Of a stretch of DNA of 32,134 nt, positions 1 to 7,517 are shown piece after piece. Positions within the stretch are counted from its first letter, which is position 1. Each line of letters opens with the position of its first letter. The notes below the pieces were generated by a model. The model saw only the letters and a program-made list of their open reading frames with translations, did not search any database and had not been told where the DNA came from. Position numbers and translations under genes: made by a program. Origin of the DNA: Candidatus Didemnitutus sp. (GTDB lineage: Bacteria; Verrucomicrobiota; Verrucomicrobiia; Opitutales; Opitutaceae); assembly GCA_030681265.1 (NCBI GenBank), contig JAUXXD010000190.1, forward strand, positions 1 to 32,134, in the 5' to 3' direction.

Positions 1-82
1 TTCCGCCACCAAAGCGAATAATTAAACATCCCCGGGCTTTTTACTAGACCCACGCAATGCCAGCAAAAGCTCATCCTATTCC

Positions 83-140
83 TGTAGCTGCGAGCGCCTG
101 CGAGTGGTCACTCGTCCGCTCGCTGGCGCTCGCAGCTACA
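83..140. repeat. Long perfect inverted repeat, REP-like element
   Basis: Two perfect 16-bp arms (TGTAGCTGCGAGCGCC at 83-98 and its reverse complement at 125-140) enclose a 26-nt centre that itself holds a smaller dyad (CGAGTG..CACTCG, 101-114). The element would form a long stem in RNA or single-stranded DNA. It lies just upstream of the first plausible gene and has no U-tract, so it looks more like an extragenic palindrome than a terminator. Whether it is a family repeated in the genome cannot be seen from one copy. Confidence 0.75.
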
Positions 141-184
141 CCAACCAAGCCGAAGCAAGCATCGAGATATCGGACCCACTGCGA

Positions 185-661
185 ATGACCCGCACCGCTC
201 AACTCCATCGGTTGCACTTTCTCAACGCGCTCTTCGCGCCCCTCACCGGTCACGACCTGTATCTCGCCGCGCAAATCGACGCCGCGATCACCTCGAGTCT
301 GGACGAAGCCCAGGAGCGCACACCCACGGATCCGGCCTTCGCCTCCGCGGCCGCACAGCTCTTTGCCCAACTCTGCGATGCACAACCGCAGCATGGCTTT
401 TTTCACTGGGATGCCGCCGCCGATGATACGGGCGGCACGCCGCTGTTTGCCCGCGCCGGTTTGATGCAAGGTTTGAAACAACTCGCGACCTTTCCCGAAG
501 CCACTCTCCTCGTCACCAACCTACGCGCGGCGCACTGTCCCGAATCCAAACGCTGGACCGAGCGCCGCCGCCGCGACTACGACGAAACCCTGGAACTCTT
601 GCGCGAACTCACCGCCAGCCGCACGAGGCGCCACGCGAATGTAAATCTCTTATTCTTGTAA
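185..661 (+). CDS. Hypothetical protein, 158 aa, family not recognised
   Basis: This is an open reading frame of 158 codons ending in TAA. The ORF track starts it at a GTG at 104, but that codon sits in the loop of the 83-140 inverted repeat, so I prefer the ATG at 185 (residues MTRTAQL); no clear SD precedes either. The product is soluble, alanine- and leucine-rich, with no signal peptide or membrane segment. A run rich in Arg and acidic residues near the C-terminus (RRRRDYDETLELLREL) looks helical. I recognise no domain or catalytic motif. The gene is followed after about 80 bp by a HIT-family gene on the same strand. The minus-strand ORF over the same bases looks like a shadow. It could be a lineage-specific gene; the coding call is moderate. 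Confidence 0.5.
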   Translation: MTRTAQLHRLHFLNALFAPLTGHDLYLAAQIDAAITSSLDEAQERTPTDPAFASAAAQLFAQLCDAQPQHGFFHWDAAADDTGGTPLFARAGLMQGLKQLATFPEATLLVTNLRAAHCPESKRWTERRRRDYDETLELLRELTASRTRRHANVNLLFL

Positions 662-699
662 ATCACCAAGACGCTGCGTCCCGAGAGACCAAACCGTTT

Positions 700-726
700 T
701 TCTCTGTGCTCTCCGCGCCTCGGTGG
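700..726. repeat. Three imperfect 9-bp tandem units in the gap before the HIT gene
   Basis: Read on the minus strand, the bases form CCACCGAGG, CGCGGAGAG, CACAGAGAA, three diverged 9-mers of the form CRCRGAGRR. They fill most of the short gap between the hypothetical gene and the HIT gene. I recall similar CACAGAGAA/CACGGAGG strings in intergenic DNA of several bacterial phyla; that is recollection and not a search result. Confidence 0.5.
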
Positions 727-740
727 TTCAACTCCAAGAA

Positions 741-1082
741 ATGAAAACCATCTTCCAGAAGATCATCGACCGCGAAATTCCCACCAAGATCGCGCACGAA
801 GACGACCGCTGCATCGCCATCCACGACGTCGCCCCACAGGCCCCGGTGCATGTGCTCGTGATTCCGAAACAACCTATCGCGCGCGTCGGTGCGGCCACGC
901 CCGCTGACGCTGCCGCGCTCGGCCATTTACTCCTCACCGCCGCGACCGTCGCCCGCCAACTCGGACTCGCCGAATCCGGCTTTCGACTCGTGATCAACAA
1001 CGGCCGCGACGGTGGCGAAACCGTGCCGCACTTGCACGTGCACCTGCTCGGCGGCCGCCCGCTCAGTTGGCCGCCAGGCTGA
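741..1082 (+). CDS. HIT-family (histidine triad) nucleotide hydrolase, HinT-like
   Basis: A 113-aa protein of the usual HinT length. It carries the family signature near the C-terminus: an NNGRDGGETVPHLHVHLLGG-type stretch with the triad His97-x-His99-x-His101, where the middle histidine is expected to be the nucleophile. An N-terminal MKTIFQKIIDREIP-type opening and the APVHVLVIPK segment (about residues 34-43) are also typical of the family. HinT proteins hydrolyse purine nucleoside phosphoramidates and acyl-adenylates in the cytoplasm; the physiological substrate is not predictable here. The ATG at 741 is preferred over the upstream GTG at 723 because homologues begin at this Met. The gene ends in TGA and faces the S9 peptidase gene tail to tail. 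Confidence 0.93.
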   Translation: MKTIFQKIIDREIPTKIAHEDDRCIAIHDVAPQAPVHVLVIPKQPIARVGAATPADAAALGHLLLTAATVARQLGLAESGFRLVINNGRDGGETVPHLHVHLLGGRPLSWPPG

Positions 1083-1140
1083 CCCTCCCTCCCCTGCCGC
1101 ACCTGCTCTCCGTCGCCGCCACCCCGCGTGCTCGAGCCGG

Positions 1141-1163
1141 TTTGTAATATAATACGTTACAAA
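1141..1163. promoter_or_regulatory. AT-rich dyad with a TATAAT core
   Basis: Perfect 7-bp arms TTTGTAA and TTACAAA flank a 9-bp centre containing TATAAT. It sits in the gap between two convergent genes (HIT gene and S9 peptidase), in an otherwise GC-rich context. It could be a protein-binding site or a cryptic promoter. No gene starts close by in either direction, so its function is open. Confidence 0.35.
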
Positions 1164-1261
1164 TCCTCCGGGCCATTCTGCGCGCGGCCACTTCAACCCC
1201 AAATCCCGTCGTGACGCGGGCTTTGCTTTTGCCGAATTCACTCGGCGAGTTGAAACGGAGC

Positions 1262-3355
1262 TCAGTTCAAATACTTCGCCCACCACGCGTGCATTTCGGC
1301 GTAGAAATAGCGGCTGTTCTCTCCTTTGAGAATCCAGTGATTCTCGTCGGGAAACACGATGAACTTGCTCGGCACTTGGAGCCGTTGTTGCACGGCCCAG
1401 TTCTGCAGCGACTGGTTGAGTGGCACGCGGAAATCATTTTCGCCAATCGTGATCAAGATCGGCGAGGTGAAGCCTGTGCCCTTGGCATGATTGCCCGCTT
1501 GATAAAGCGGACTCTGCTCCAGCCACACCTTGCTCTCGCCCCACGGCACGCCGCCGTTCTGCGTTTCGCGACTCCACATCACGTCACTCGTGGACCACTG
1601 CGACGCGAGATCCATCAAGCCCGCGTGGGAAAAGATGCACCGGTAATGCGTCGTCGTCGCTTGCAGCCAATTGGCCATGTGTCCGCCATAACTCGCGCCG
1701 CCGGCGGCGAGTCGCGTGCCATCGACGAACTCGTAGCGGCGCACGGCTTCGGCAACGGCTTCGTTGATTTCGTCAGCGGGCGTCTTGAGCGGATCCAACT
1801 TGATGCGGCGCGAGAACTCTTCGCCGAAGCCGGTCGAGCCCGTGTAGTTGGTGAGTAGAATCACGTATCCCGGACGCGCGAGGAGGTGGTAATTCCAGCG
1901 AATCACAAACGCATCGCGCCACATGCTGGCAAAGCCGCCGTGGATCACCGTCACGAGCGGATATTTCTTCGTCGGGTCGAAATCGGCGGGCTTCACGATC
2001 ATGTTGTGCACGTCGCGACCGCGTGAAGTCTTCAGCCAAAAATGCTCGATCGGCGCGAGATCGAGCTGGCTCATGCGCTCAGCGTTGAAACTGGTCAACG
2101 CCTTCGGGCCGCCGTCGAAACGATAAACTTCGGGCGGCATCGTCGCCGCGTCCCACGTGCCGACGAGTGTCGCGCCGCCCGCGCGGAGCGAACCGATGCA
2201 ACCATAGGCCGCCGACGGTTCAGCGCGCACTTCGCCGCCGTTCACGCTGACCGAATAAAGTTTCTCCAAACCGGCGTGCTCATAGGTGAAGTAGACGCGA
2301 TCGGTTCCGTCAGGCAACGCGTAGCGCGACACCGCGCGATCCAAGCCAGGCGTCAGCAACGTGTGTGCCGCGTGTAACGGCCAATCGAAGCGGACCAAGC
2401 GACTCGCATTGTAAACTTCGTCGTTGTTCGCCGTGAAGGTCGCGAAGAGCATCTTGCCGTCGGCCGAAAATTCCAACTGACCGTAGTTGCCAATCGCGTT
2501 GGTAAGTTGCGTCGGCTCGCCTCCGGTGGCCGGCACTTGAAAGAGGTGCGAATGGATGTCGGCGAACGCGGCTTGGTGACGATTGCGCGAGGCCACGAAA
2601 ATCACACTACTATCCGCGGGCGCCCATTCGGCTTCGAAATTCTGGCCTTCGTCGCCCTGCGAACCGCCGAAGCCTGGCTCCTTGGCGAGTTGCGTGCCCG
2701 CGAGCAAATTGCGCGGCTTCGCGCCGGCCTTCGCCGCTTGCACCCAGAGGGACGCCTTACGGTCGTCGAGCCATTTGTCCCAAAAGCGAATCGGAAAACC
2801 CTCGTAGCTCTTGGCGGTATATTTGCGGTCCTTGCGTTCCTTCGCCGCCTTTTTGATCCCCTCTTCGTCGTCCGCCTCGGGATAGACATCGCTGATGAAC
2901 ATGAGCTGATCGCCTGCGTTGTTCCACTTGGGCGAACGCGCACCGAGTTGCAGCGACGTGATACGCTCGGCTTCGCCACCCGTCGCGAGATTGAGCACGT
3001 AGATTTGTGCAGCCTCATCGCCCTCGCGGCGCGTCGTGAACGCGATGCGCGTCGCATCCGGCGACCACGCCACACCACCCTCGCCACCTTTCGTAAAGGT
3101 CAGGCGGCGCGGCGCGGAATCATCCGCGAGCGACTTCAGCCAGAGGTCGGTCGATTGGTCTTTCGCATCGTAGGCGGGTTCCGTGACGGAGAACACCACC
3201 CACTTGCCATCGGGACTCGGAGTGGGCGCACCGACGCGCTTGGCCAGCCACACGTCTTCATGGGCAATGGGACGCTTCGCCGACTCGGCGGCGTGGAGAG
3301 AGAAAACGACAGCGAACAACGCCGTCAGCACAACAAACAGACGCGGCAATTTCAT
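1262..3355 (-). CDS. Secreted S9-family prolyl oligopeptidase-type peptidase
   Basis: A 697-aa protein, last of the pdxJ-acpS-nnr-dprA block, starting 8 bp after the dprA stop. The N-terminus (MKLPRLFVVLTALFAVVFSLHAAES) is a signal peptide with likely cleavage near Ala-Ala at 22-23, so it acts outside the cytoplasm. Residues about 50-420 contain TolB/PD40-like propeller strands (for example TPSPDGKWVVFS and WSPDATRIAFTT). The C-terminal alpha/beta-hydrolase domain has the nucleophile motif GGASYGG (Ser555), Asp641 in GENDFRVP and His673 in DENHWIL, a complete triad. The layout fits the S9C acylaminoacyl/dipeptidyl peptidase group, which cleaves short peptides; exact specificity cannot be read from sequence. 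Confidence 0.92.
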   Translation of the reverse strand: MKLPRLFVVLTALFAVVFSLHAAESAKRPIAHEDVWLAKRVGAPTPSPDGKWVVFSVTEPAYDAKDQSTDLWLKSLADDSAPRRLTFTKGGEGGVAWSPDATRIAFTTRREGDEAAQIYVLNLATGGEAERITSLQLGARSPKWNNAGDQLMFISDVYPEADDEEGIKKAAKERKDRKYTAKSYEGFPIRFWDKWLDDRKASLWVQAAKAGAKPRNLLAGTQLAKEPGFGGSQGDEGQNFEAEWAPADSSVIFVASRNRHQAAFADIHSHLFQVPATGGEPTQLTNAIGNYGQLEFSADGKMLFATFTANNDEVYNASRLVRFDWPLHAAHTLLTPGLDRAVSRYALPDGTDRVYFTYEHAGLEKLYSVSVNGGEVRAEPSAAYGCIGSLRAGGATLVGTWDAATMPPEVYRFDGGPKALTSFNAERMSQLDLAPIEHFWLKTSRGRDVHNMIVKPADFDPTKKYPLVTVIHGGFASMWRDAFVIRWNYHLLARPGYVILLTNYTGSTGFGEEFSRRIKLDPLKTPADEINEAVAEAVRRYEFVDGTRLAAGGASYGGHMANWLQATTTHYRCIFSHAGLMDLASQWSTSDVMWSRETQNGGVPWGESKVWLEQSPLYQAGNHAKGTGFTSPILITIGENDFRVPLNQSLQNWAVQQRLQVPSKFIVFPDENHWILKGENSRYFYAEMHAWWAKYLN

Positions 3356-3363
3356 AGGATTAG

Positions 3364-4503
3364 TCAGTTGAGAGAACGTCCCTCGAACGTGCCGTCAGCG
3401 CGTTTGGTGACGAGCTTTTTCAACTCCAACATCATTAGCGTCGCGGCGATCTCCGCTGTGGGCAATTTCGTTTCCGTCGCGAGCGCGTCGAGTCCCAGCA
3501 TCGCACCGCCGCGCAGCACTTCGAGCAAGCGTTGTTCGGATTCGGTGAGTTCGCCTTGCAATTGCGCCAGCACACTCTGGCCGCCCGGCTCTTTAATGCC
3601 GACGGGCCGCAGGCCATCCAAGTAGTTCAGTTCGTTCAACAGGTCATCGACACTCGTCAGCAGCGTCGCGCCATCGCGAATCAATTGGTGGCAACCCGCG
3701 CTACTCGGCTGGTCGATGCGCCCCGGCACGGCGAAAAGCAGGCGGCCTTGTTCGCCCGCAAAACGCGCCGTGATCATCGCGCCACCGCTCACATCGCTCT
3801 CCACCACCACGACCGCCTCGCTCATACCGGACACGATGCGGTTGCGCATGGCAAAAGATTGCCGGTCGGCCTTGCGGCCAAAGGGAAATTCCGAGAGCAC
3901 GGCACCGGTTTCCACGATGCGACGATAGAGGCCGAGATTTTCCGACGGGTAGATGATATCGATGCCCGTGCCGAGCACCGCGACGGTGCGACCTTCCACC
4001 GAGAGCGCGCCCTCATGCGCCGCAGTGTCGATGCCGCGCGCGAGACCGCTGACGACGCAAAAGCCGAGCCGCGCCAGATCCGCGCCGAGTTTGCGTGCGA
4101 CTGCTTGGCCGTAGAGCGTGGTGCGCCGACTCCCGACGATGGCCACGTTCGGTTGCGCGCAATCGTAGTTACCCTGTCGATAAAGTCCGATGGGCGGATC
4201 ATTAATTTCCGGCAGCAGCCGCGGATAACCCGGCGCACGGCGCGTGAGAAACGTCGCACCTGCCTTCGCCAAACGCTCCTCTTCGCGGGCGAGATCGAAG
4301 TGTTGCGGCCACGCGACGATGGCCGCGCTCGTCTCCGGTCCGACGCCGCGCACGCGCTCCAGTTGGGTGCGCGGTGTGCGCAAAATCGCCACGGGGTCAT
4401 CGCCGAATTCGGCGAGCAGCCGATGCAGTGTGATCGGTCCGATGTTGGGCAGGTCGTTCAATATCATGAACGCCTGTTGTTCGTTGAGCTCAGGTATTTC
4501 CAT
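3364..4503 (-). CDS. dprA: DNA-processing protein DprA (Smf)
   Basis: A 379-aa DprA, which loads RecA on incoming single-stranded DNA during natural transformation. An N-terminal helix-hairpin-helix part (about residues 1-65, with VRGVGPETSAAIV) precedes the Rossmann-like DprA domain. Hallmarks are AIVGSRRTTLYG (121-132), VSGLARGIDTAAHEGAL (151-167), AVLGTGIDIIYPSEN (175-189), RNRIVSGMS (220-228) and SGGAMITARFAGEQGR (239-254). The C-terminal 80 residues look like the usual winged-helix domain. The ORF track runs further upstream, but that extension lies inside nnr in another frame; the ATG at 4503 (MEIPELN) gives the standard length and overlaps the nnr stop by 14 bp, suggesting translational coupling. 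No other competence gene is in the window. Confidence 0.95.
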   Translation of the reverse strand: MEIPELNEQQAFMILNDLPNIGPITLHRLLAEFGDDPVAILRTPRTQLERVRGVGPETSAAIVAWPQHFDLAREEERLAKAGATFLTRRAPGYPRLLPEINDPPIGLYRQGNYDCAQPNVAIVGSRRTTLYGQAVARKLGADLARLGFCVVSGLARGIDTAAHEGALSVEGRTVAVLGTGIDIIYPSENLGLYRRIVETGAVLSEFPFGRKADRQSFAMRNRIVSGMSEAVVVVESDVSGGAMITARFAGEQGRLLFAVPGRIDQPSSAGCHQLIRDGATLLTSVDDLLNELNYLDGLRPVGIKEPGGQSVLAQLQGELTESEQRLLEVLRGGAMLGLDALATETKLPTAEIAATLMMLELKKLVTKRADGTFEGRSLN

Positions 4504-6046
4504 GGTCCGCGCAATGCAAGGCTGGTTGGAGATACTCCAACCACTGCGTCGTTTGCACGGCCACCTGGCCCTGATCGCGGGCGAGCAAATCTGCAGCGAG
4601 GCCATGCCAAACCACCCCGCGCGCGGCGGCGAGCCACAAATCGCCTGGAGTTTGCGCGAGGAGTCCGCCGAGCAACCCCGCCAACAAATCCCCGCTCCCG
4701 CCACGGGCCAACACCGGTCCGCCGAAAAAACTCCACGCACGACGGCCATCCGCATGCACACACGTCGGATATCCTTTTTGCACGACAACTGCCTTCGGCG
4801 GTAACGCGCCCAACCCGCCGAGTCGCGCCAATTCTCCCGCATGCGGCGTCAGCACCCACGGTCGCCCTGCGGCGGTCACGATTTCCGGCCGCAACGCATC
4901 CGCATCAAGTAGCAACGGGAGCGTGGTGCCTCGCACCAAGGCGGCGATTGCCGCCAGCGTCTCCGGCTCAGCCCCGAGTCCCGGCCCGACGACCAACGCG
5001 GTCGCGCGTGGCAAGTTTGCCAGCAACTGCTCTACGCTCGTCAGTGTGAGTCCGCCGCTTGCCGATGGCGTCCAACCAATCCACATCACTTCCGGAAATT
5101 TAGCGGCATATTCCGGCACGAGTTGTTCCGGCACAAACGCCGTCACCAAACCGACACCGCTGCGCAACGCCGCTTGCACGCTCATCAGCACCGCGCCCGG
5201 ATAACGGCTCGACCCACCGACGATCAATAAGTGGCCAAACGTGCGCTTGTCGCACTGCGACGGTCGCAATTGCGCCAGTGGGCGCAACAAACCGGGCAAG
5301 AGAACCACATCGCCGGCGAATGCGGGCACGCTCTCCTCCGCGAAAAATCCGAGATCCAAATAGCGCACGCGTCCAACGAACGGCGCGGCACGCTGATCGA
5401 CCAACGGTTGCTTCACAATTCCGGTGGCGTAAGTGAAGTCGGCGCGGAAAACAGTTTCAACACTGTCACCGCCCAATCCACTCGGCAAGTCTACCGCCGC
5501 GCGCAACCGGATGCGCGGATGTGTGTTTACCCACGCGAGCAGTTCCGCGGTGCCTTCTGCGAGCGGCGGGCGAAATTGAAAGCCGAAGACGCCGTCGAGG
5601 CACAGATCGAAGCTGGCCAACTCGCGTTTCAATTGCCCGAGAGCGCTCACTTGCAATCGCACTCCGGCCGCCGCGCGCAAAGCCGCGAGCGCGCGTTGCG
5701 TGAGTGGTCGCAATAAATTCTCCGCCGTCGTAAGCACCAACGTTGCCGTTGCCGCTGGCCGCGTTGCGAGCAGCGCGCGCGCCGCCAGCAGCGCATCGCC
5801 GCCGTTGTGTCCTTTGCCCGCCAACACGAGAATACGCACCGCGTCGGGCAAGCCGCCAATCTCGCGAAAGTCACTCAGCACCGCACACGCGATTGCCCCG
5901 CCCGCGCGCTGCATCGCCGACCACTCGGCGGTTTCGTCGCGCAGTAAACGCGACTCCCATGCCTTCGCGTCGATCGTGGAGAGGAGCGGATGGAACCAGT
6001 CCGCTTTCGTGGCGGGCGTGCTCGCGGTGGCGGGTTGCTCTTTCAT
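4490..6046 (-). CDS. nnr: Bifunctional NAD(P)H-hydrate epimerase / ADP-dependent NAD(P)H-hydrate dehydratase
   Basis: A 518-aa two-domain metabolite-repair enzyme. The N-terminal YjeF_N epimerase domain (about 1-225) has the phosphate-binding GKGHNGGDAL motif (77-86) and AAVDLPSGLGGDS with the expected Asp. The C-terminal ribokinase-like dehydratase domain (about 240-505) starts at RTFGHLLIVGGSS and carries LLLDADAL, LTPHAGELARLGG and ARGGSGDLLAGLLGG, the ATP/ADP and substrate site. The enzyme interconverts R and S hydrates and dehydrates the S form back to NAD(P)H. It starts 3 bp after the acpS stop, so the two are surely co-transcribed. An N-terminal tail of about 20 Ala/Thr/Pro-rich residues looks disordered. 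Confidence 0.95.
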   Translation of the reverse strand: MKEQPATASTPATKADWFHPLLSTIDAKAWESRLLRDETAEWSAMQRAGGAIACAVLSDFREIGGLPDAVRILVLAGKGHNGGDALLAARALLATRPAATATLVLTTAENLLRPLTQRALAALRAAAGVRLQVSALGQLKRELASFDLCLDGVFGFQFRPPLAEGTAELLAWVNTHPRIRLRAAVDLPSGLGGDSVETVFRADFTYATGIVKQPLVDQRAAPFVGRVRYLDLGFFAEESVPAFAGDVVLLPGLLRPLAQLRPSQCDKRTFGHLLIVGGSSRYPGAVLMSVQAALRSGVGLVTAFVPEQLVPEYAAKFPEVMWIGWTPSASGGLTLTSVEQLLANLPRATALVVGPGLGAEPETLAAIAALVRGTTLPLLLDADALRPEIVTAAGRPWVLTPHAGELARLGGLGALPPKAVVVQKGYPTCVHADGRRAWSFFGGPVLARGGSGDLLAGLLGGLLAQTPGDLWLAAARGVVWHGLAADLLARDQGQVAVQTTQWLEYLQPALHCADHGNT

Positions 6047-6049
6047 CGC

Positions 6050-6457
6050 TCAGGAGTGCCGCACGAGGGCGGCGACGGCCATCGCGTGGGAATCGATGTG
6101 GGAGAGACTGAGCCAGACGTGAGTGGCACCAACTTGCGCGAGAAGGGCGGTGGCTTTCTCGTCGAGATGCACGAGTGGCTCCTTGCGCTCGCCATGATAG
6201 ACCGAAACAGACGTCCAATCGAGGTGCGGACCGATGCCGGTGGTGAAACATTTCGAGACGGCTTCTTTCGCGGCCCAGCGCGCGGCATAGTGTTTGTGCG
6301 GAAATTTCAGTGTGCTGCAGTAGGCTTGCTCTTCGTCGGTGAAGACGCGTTTGAGGAAACGTTCGCCGTGCTTTTCCAGCACTTTGCGAATGCGCTCCGT
6401 TTCAATGAGGTCGCAGCCGAGTCCGATTAGAATGCCGCCGGGAGGAAGGGAAATCAT
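6050..6457 (-). CDS. acpS: Holo-[acyl-carrier-protein] synthase AcpS
   Basis: A 135-aa phosphopantetheinyl transferase that converts apo-ACP to holo-ACP using coenzyme A. The Mg-binding residues are present: Asp16 in GLGCDLIETERI and Glu65 in RWAAKEAVSKC; FTDEEQAYC is also typical. The ORF track reaches 6634, but the extra 59 N-terminal residues are low-complexity Pro/Ser/Leu translation of the upstream gap. The ATG at 6457, about ten codons before GLGCDLIE, gives the normal length, although no SD is visible. Its neighbour upstream is pdxJ, the same pairing as in E. coli and many other bacteria; nnr follows after 3 bp. Confidence 0.95.
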   Translation of the reverse strand: MISLPPGGILIGLGCDLIETERIRKVLEKHGERFLKRVFTDEEQAYCSTLKFPHKHYAARWAAKEAVSKCFTTGIGPHLDWTSVSVYHGERKEPLVHLDEKATALLAQVGATHVWLSLSHIDSHAMAVAALVRHS

Positions 6458-6471
6458 GGGGAAAGTCGGAA

Positions 6472-6651
6472 GTAGCGAGGAGCGGGGAGCGAGGAGTGAG
6501 TAACCGGAGTCGGAGACGGAAAAGACGAATGAAGTTGGCGGGAGTGACGAAAGGAGAGGAACGAGGAATGTGAAAGTTACCGTCGGGGCATGTGGTGTGA
6601 TCAGTGGTTCAAATGTTACCGGCGTGATGCTCACTACCCGCTCCTCGCTAC
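6472..6651. repeat. Inverted 14-bp repeats bounding the pdxJ-acpS gap
   Basis: GTAGCGAGGAGCGG at 6472-6485 is the exact reverse complement of CCGCTCCTCGCTAC at 6638-6651. The roughly 150 bp between are strongly purine-rich on the + strand (pyrimidine-rich on the transcribed minus strand) and include further GAGCGAGGAG-like words and a repeated GTTACCG word. The block exactly fills the gap between two genes that are often adjacent. It may be a small extragenic repeat element; no transposase or coding potential is visible. Confidence 0.5.
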
Positions 6652-6665
6652 ACGCTACTCATTTC

Positions 6666-7415
6666 TTAGTTCCCCGGATTCATCCGCGCTTTCATTTCGC
6701 GCACGGCTTCGGTGATGCCGGTGAAGAGGGCGCGGCTGATGATGCTGTGGCCGATGTTGAGCTCATGCAGGTGCGGAATGGTGCGCACTTCTGTGATGTT
6801 GACGTAATTGATGCCGTGGCCCGCGTTGACGACGAGGCCGAGACTGTGCGCGTGCGAAGCGCCGAGGCAGAGGCGCTTGAATTCATCGGCGCGCGCGGCG
6901 GTGTGGTAAGCATTGGCGTAGGCGCCCGTGTGCAACTCAATCCACGGCGCACCGAGCTTGGCGGAGAGCGCGATTTGATGCTCGTCCGCGTCGATGAAGA
7001 GACTCGTCTTGATGCCGGCGGCGTTCATCGCGTCGATGACGCGCGCGACTTTTTCGCGGTGCTTGACGACATTGAGGCCGCCTTCGGTGGTGATTTCCTC
7101 GCGGCTCTCCGGCACCAAGCACACGGAGTGCGGCTGCAGGCGGAGCGCGAGCGCGGTCATCTCAGGTGTGCAGGCGATCTCGAGATTGACGCGCGAGGCG
7201 GCCGCTTCGCAGAGGCGTTCGACGTCGCGGTCTTGGATGTGACGACGGTCTTCGCGCAAGTGGATGGTAATGCCGTCCGCACCGGCCTGTTCGCACAGGT
7301 GCGCGAGCGTCACCGGATCAGGTTCGACATTGCCTCCGATCGTCGGGCCGGCCTGGCGATAGCGGGCTTGGCGGACAGTGGCGCAGTGGTCGATGTTGAC
7401 TCCGAGCAAAATCAT
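6666..7415 (-). CDS. pdxJ: Pyridoxine 5'-phosphate synthase PdxJ
   Basis: A 249-aa TIM-barrel enzyme that condenses 3-amino-2-oxopropyl phosphate with 1-deoxyxylulose 5-phosphate, the last ring-forming step of DXP-dependent vitamin B6 synthesis. Family hallmarks are the N-terminal LGVNIDHCATVRQARY, the GADGITIHLREDRRHIQD stretch with catalytic and phosphate-site residues, CLVPESREEITTEGGL and the C-terminal VNAGHGINYVN. The ATG at 7415 places MILLGVNID at the usual distance; the longer ORF-track start adds 19 residues of gap translation. It is the first gene of the pdxJ-acpS-nnr-dprA-S9 block and is divergent from the membrane-protein gene 102 bp away. Confidence 0.97.
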   Translation of the reverse strand: MILLGVNIDHCATVRQARYRQAGPTIGGNVEPDPVTLAHLCEQAGADGITIHLREDRRHIQDRDVERLCEAAASRVNLEIACTPEMTALALRLQPHSVCLVPESREEITTEGGLNVVKHREKVARVIDAMNAAGIKTSLFIDADEHQIALSAKLGAPWIELHTGAYANAYHTAARADEFKRLCLGASHAHSLGLVVNAGHGINYVNITEVRTIPHLHELNIGHSIISRALFTGITEAVREMKARMNPGN

Positions 7416-7517
7416 AGGGGCAAGGTTGAGGGAAGCGTGGGGACAGGAAATCAGGAAAATCGCGCACGGCAAAGTTTCTTCCTTCCCGTGGTGCGTGCTT
7501 CCCCCTTCCCTTGCGCC

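Noticed and set aside
1140-1180. The string TTACAAATCCTCCGGGCCA resembles the T-arm and 3' end of a tRNA
   Set aside because: No matching acceptor 5' strand, D-arm or anticodon arm can be built upstream; likeliest a chance match next to the AT-rich dyad.
3532-5049. 505-aa + strand ORF over dprA and nnr
   Set aside because: Antisense shadow: two well-supported enzymes with full motifs lie on the minus strand, and the translation is Arg/His/Ala-rich without domains.
6570-7517. 5' half of the 562-aa + strand ORF before the membrane protein
   Set aside because: It is antisense to pdxJ; the real gene starts at the ATG at 7518.
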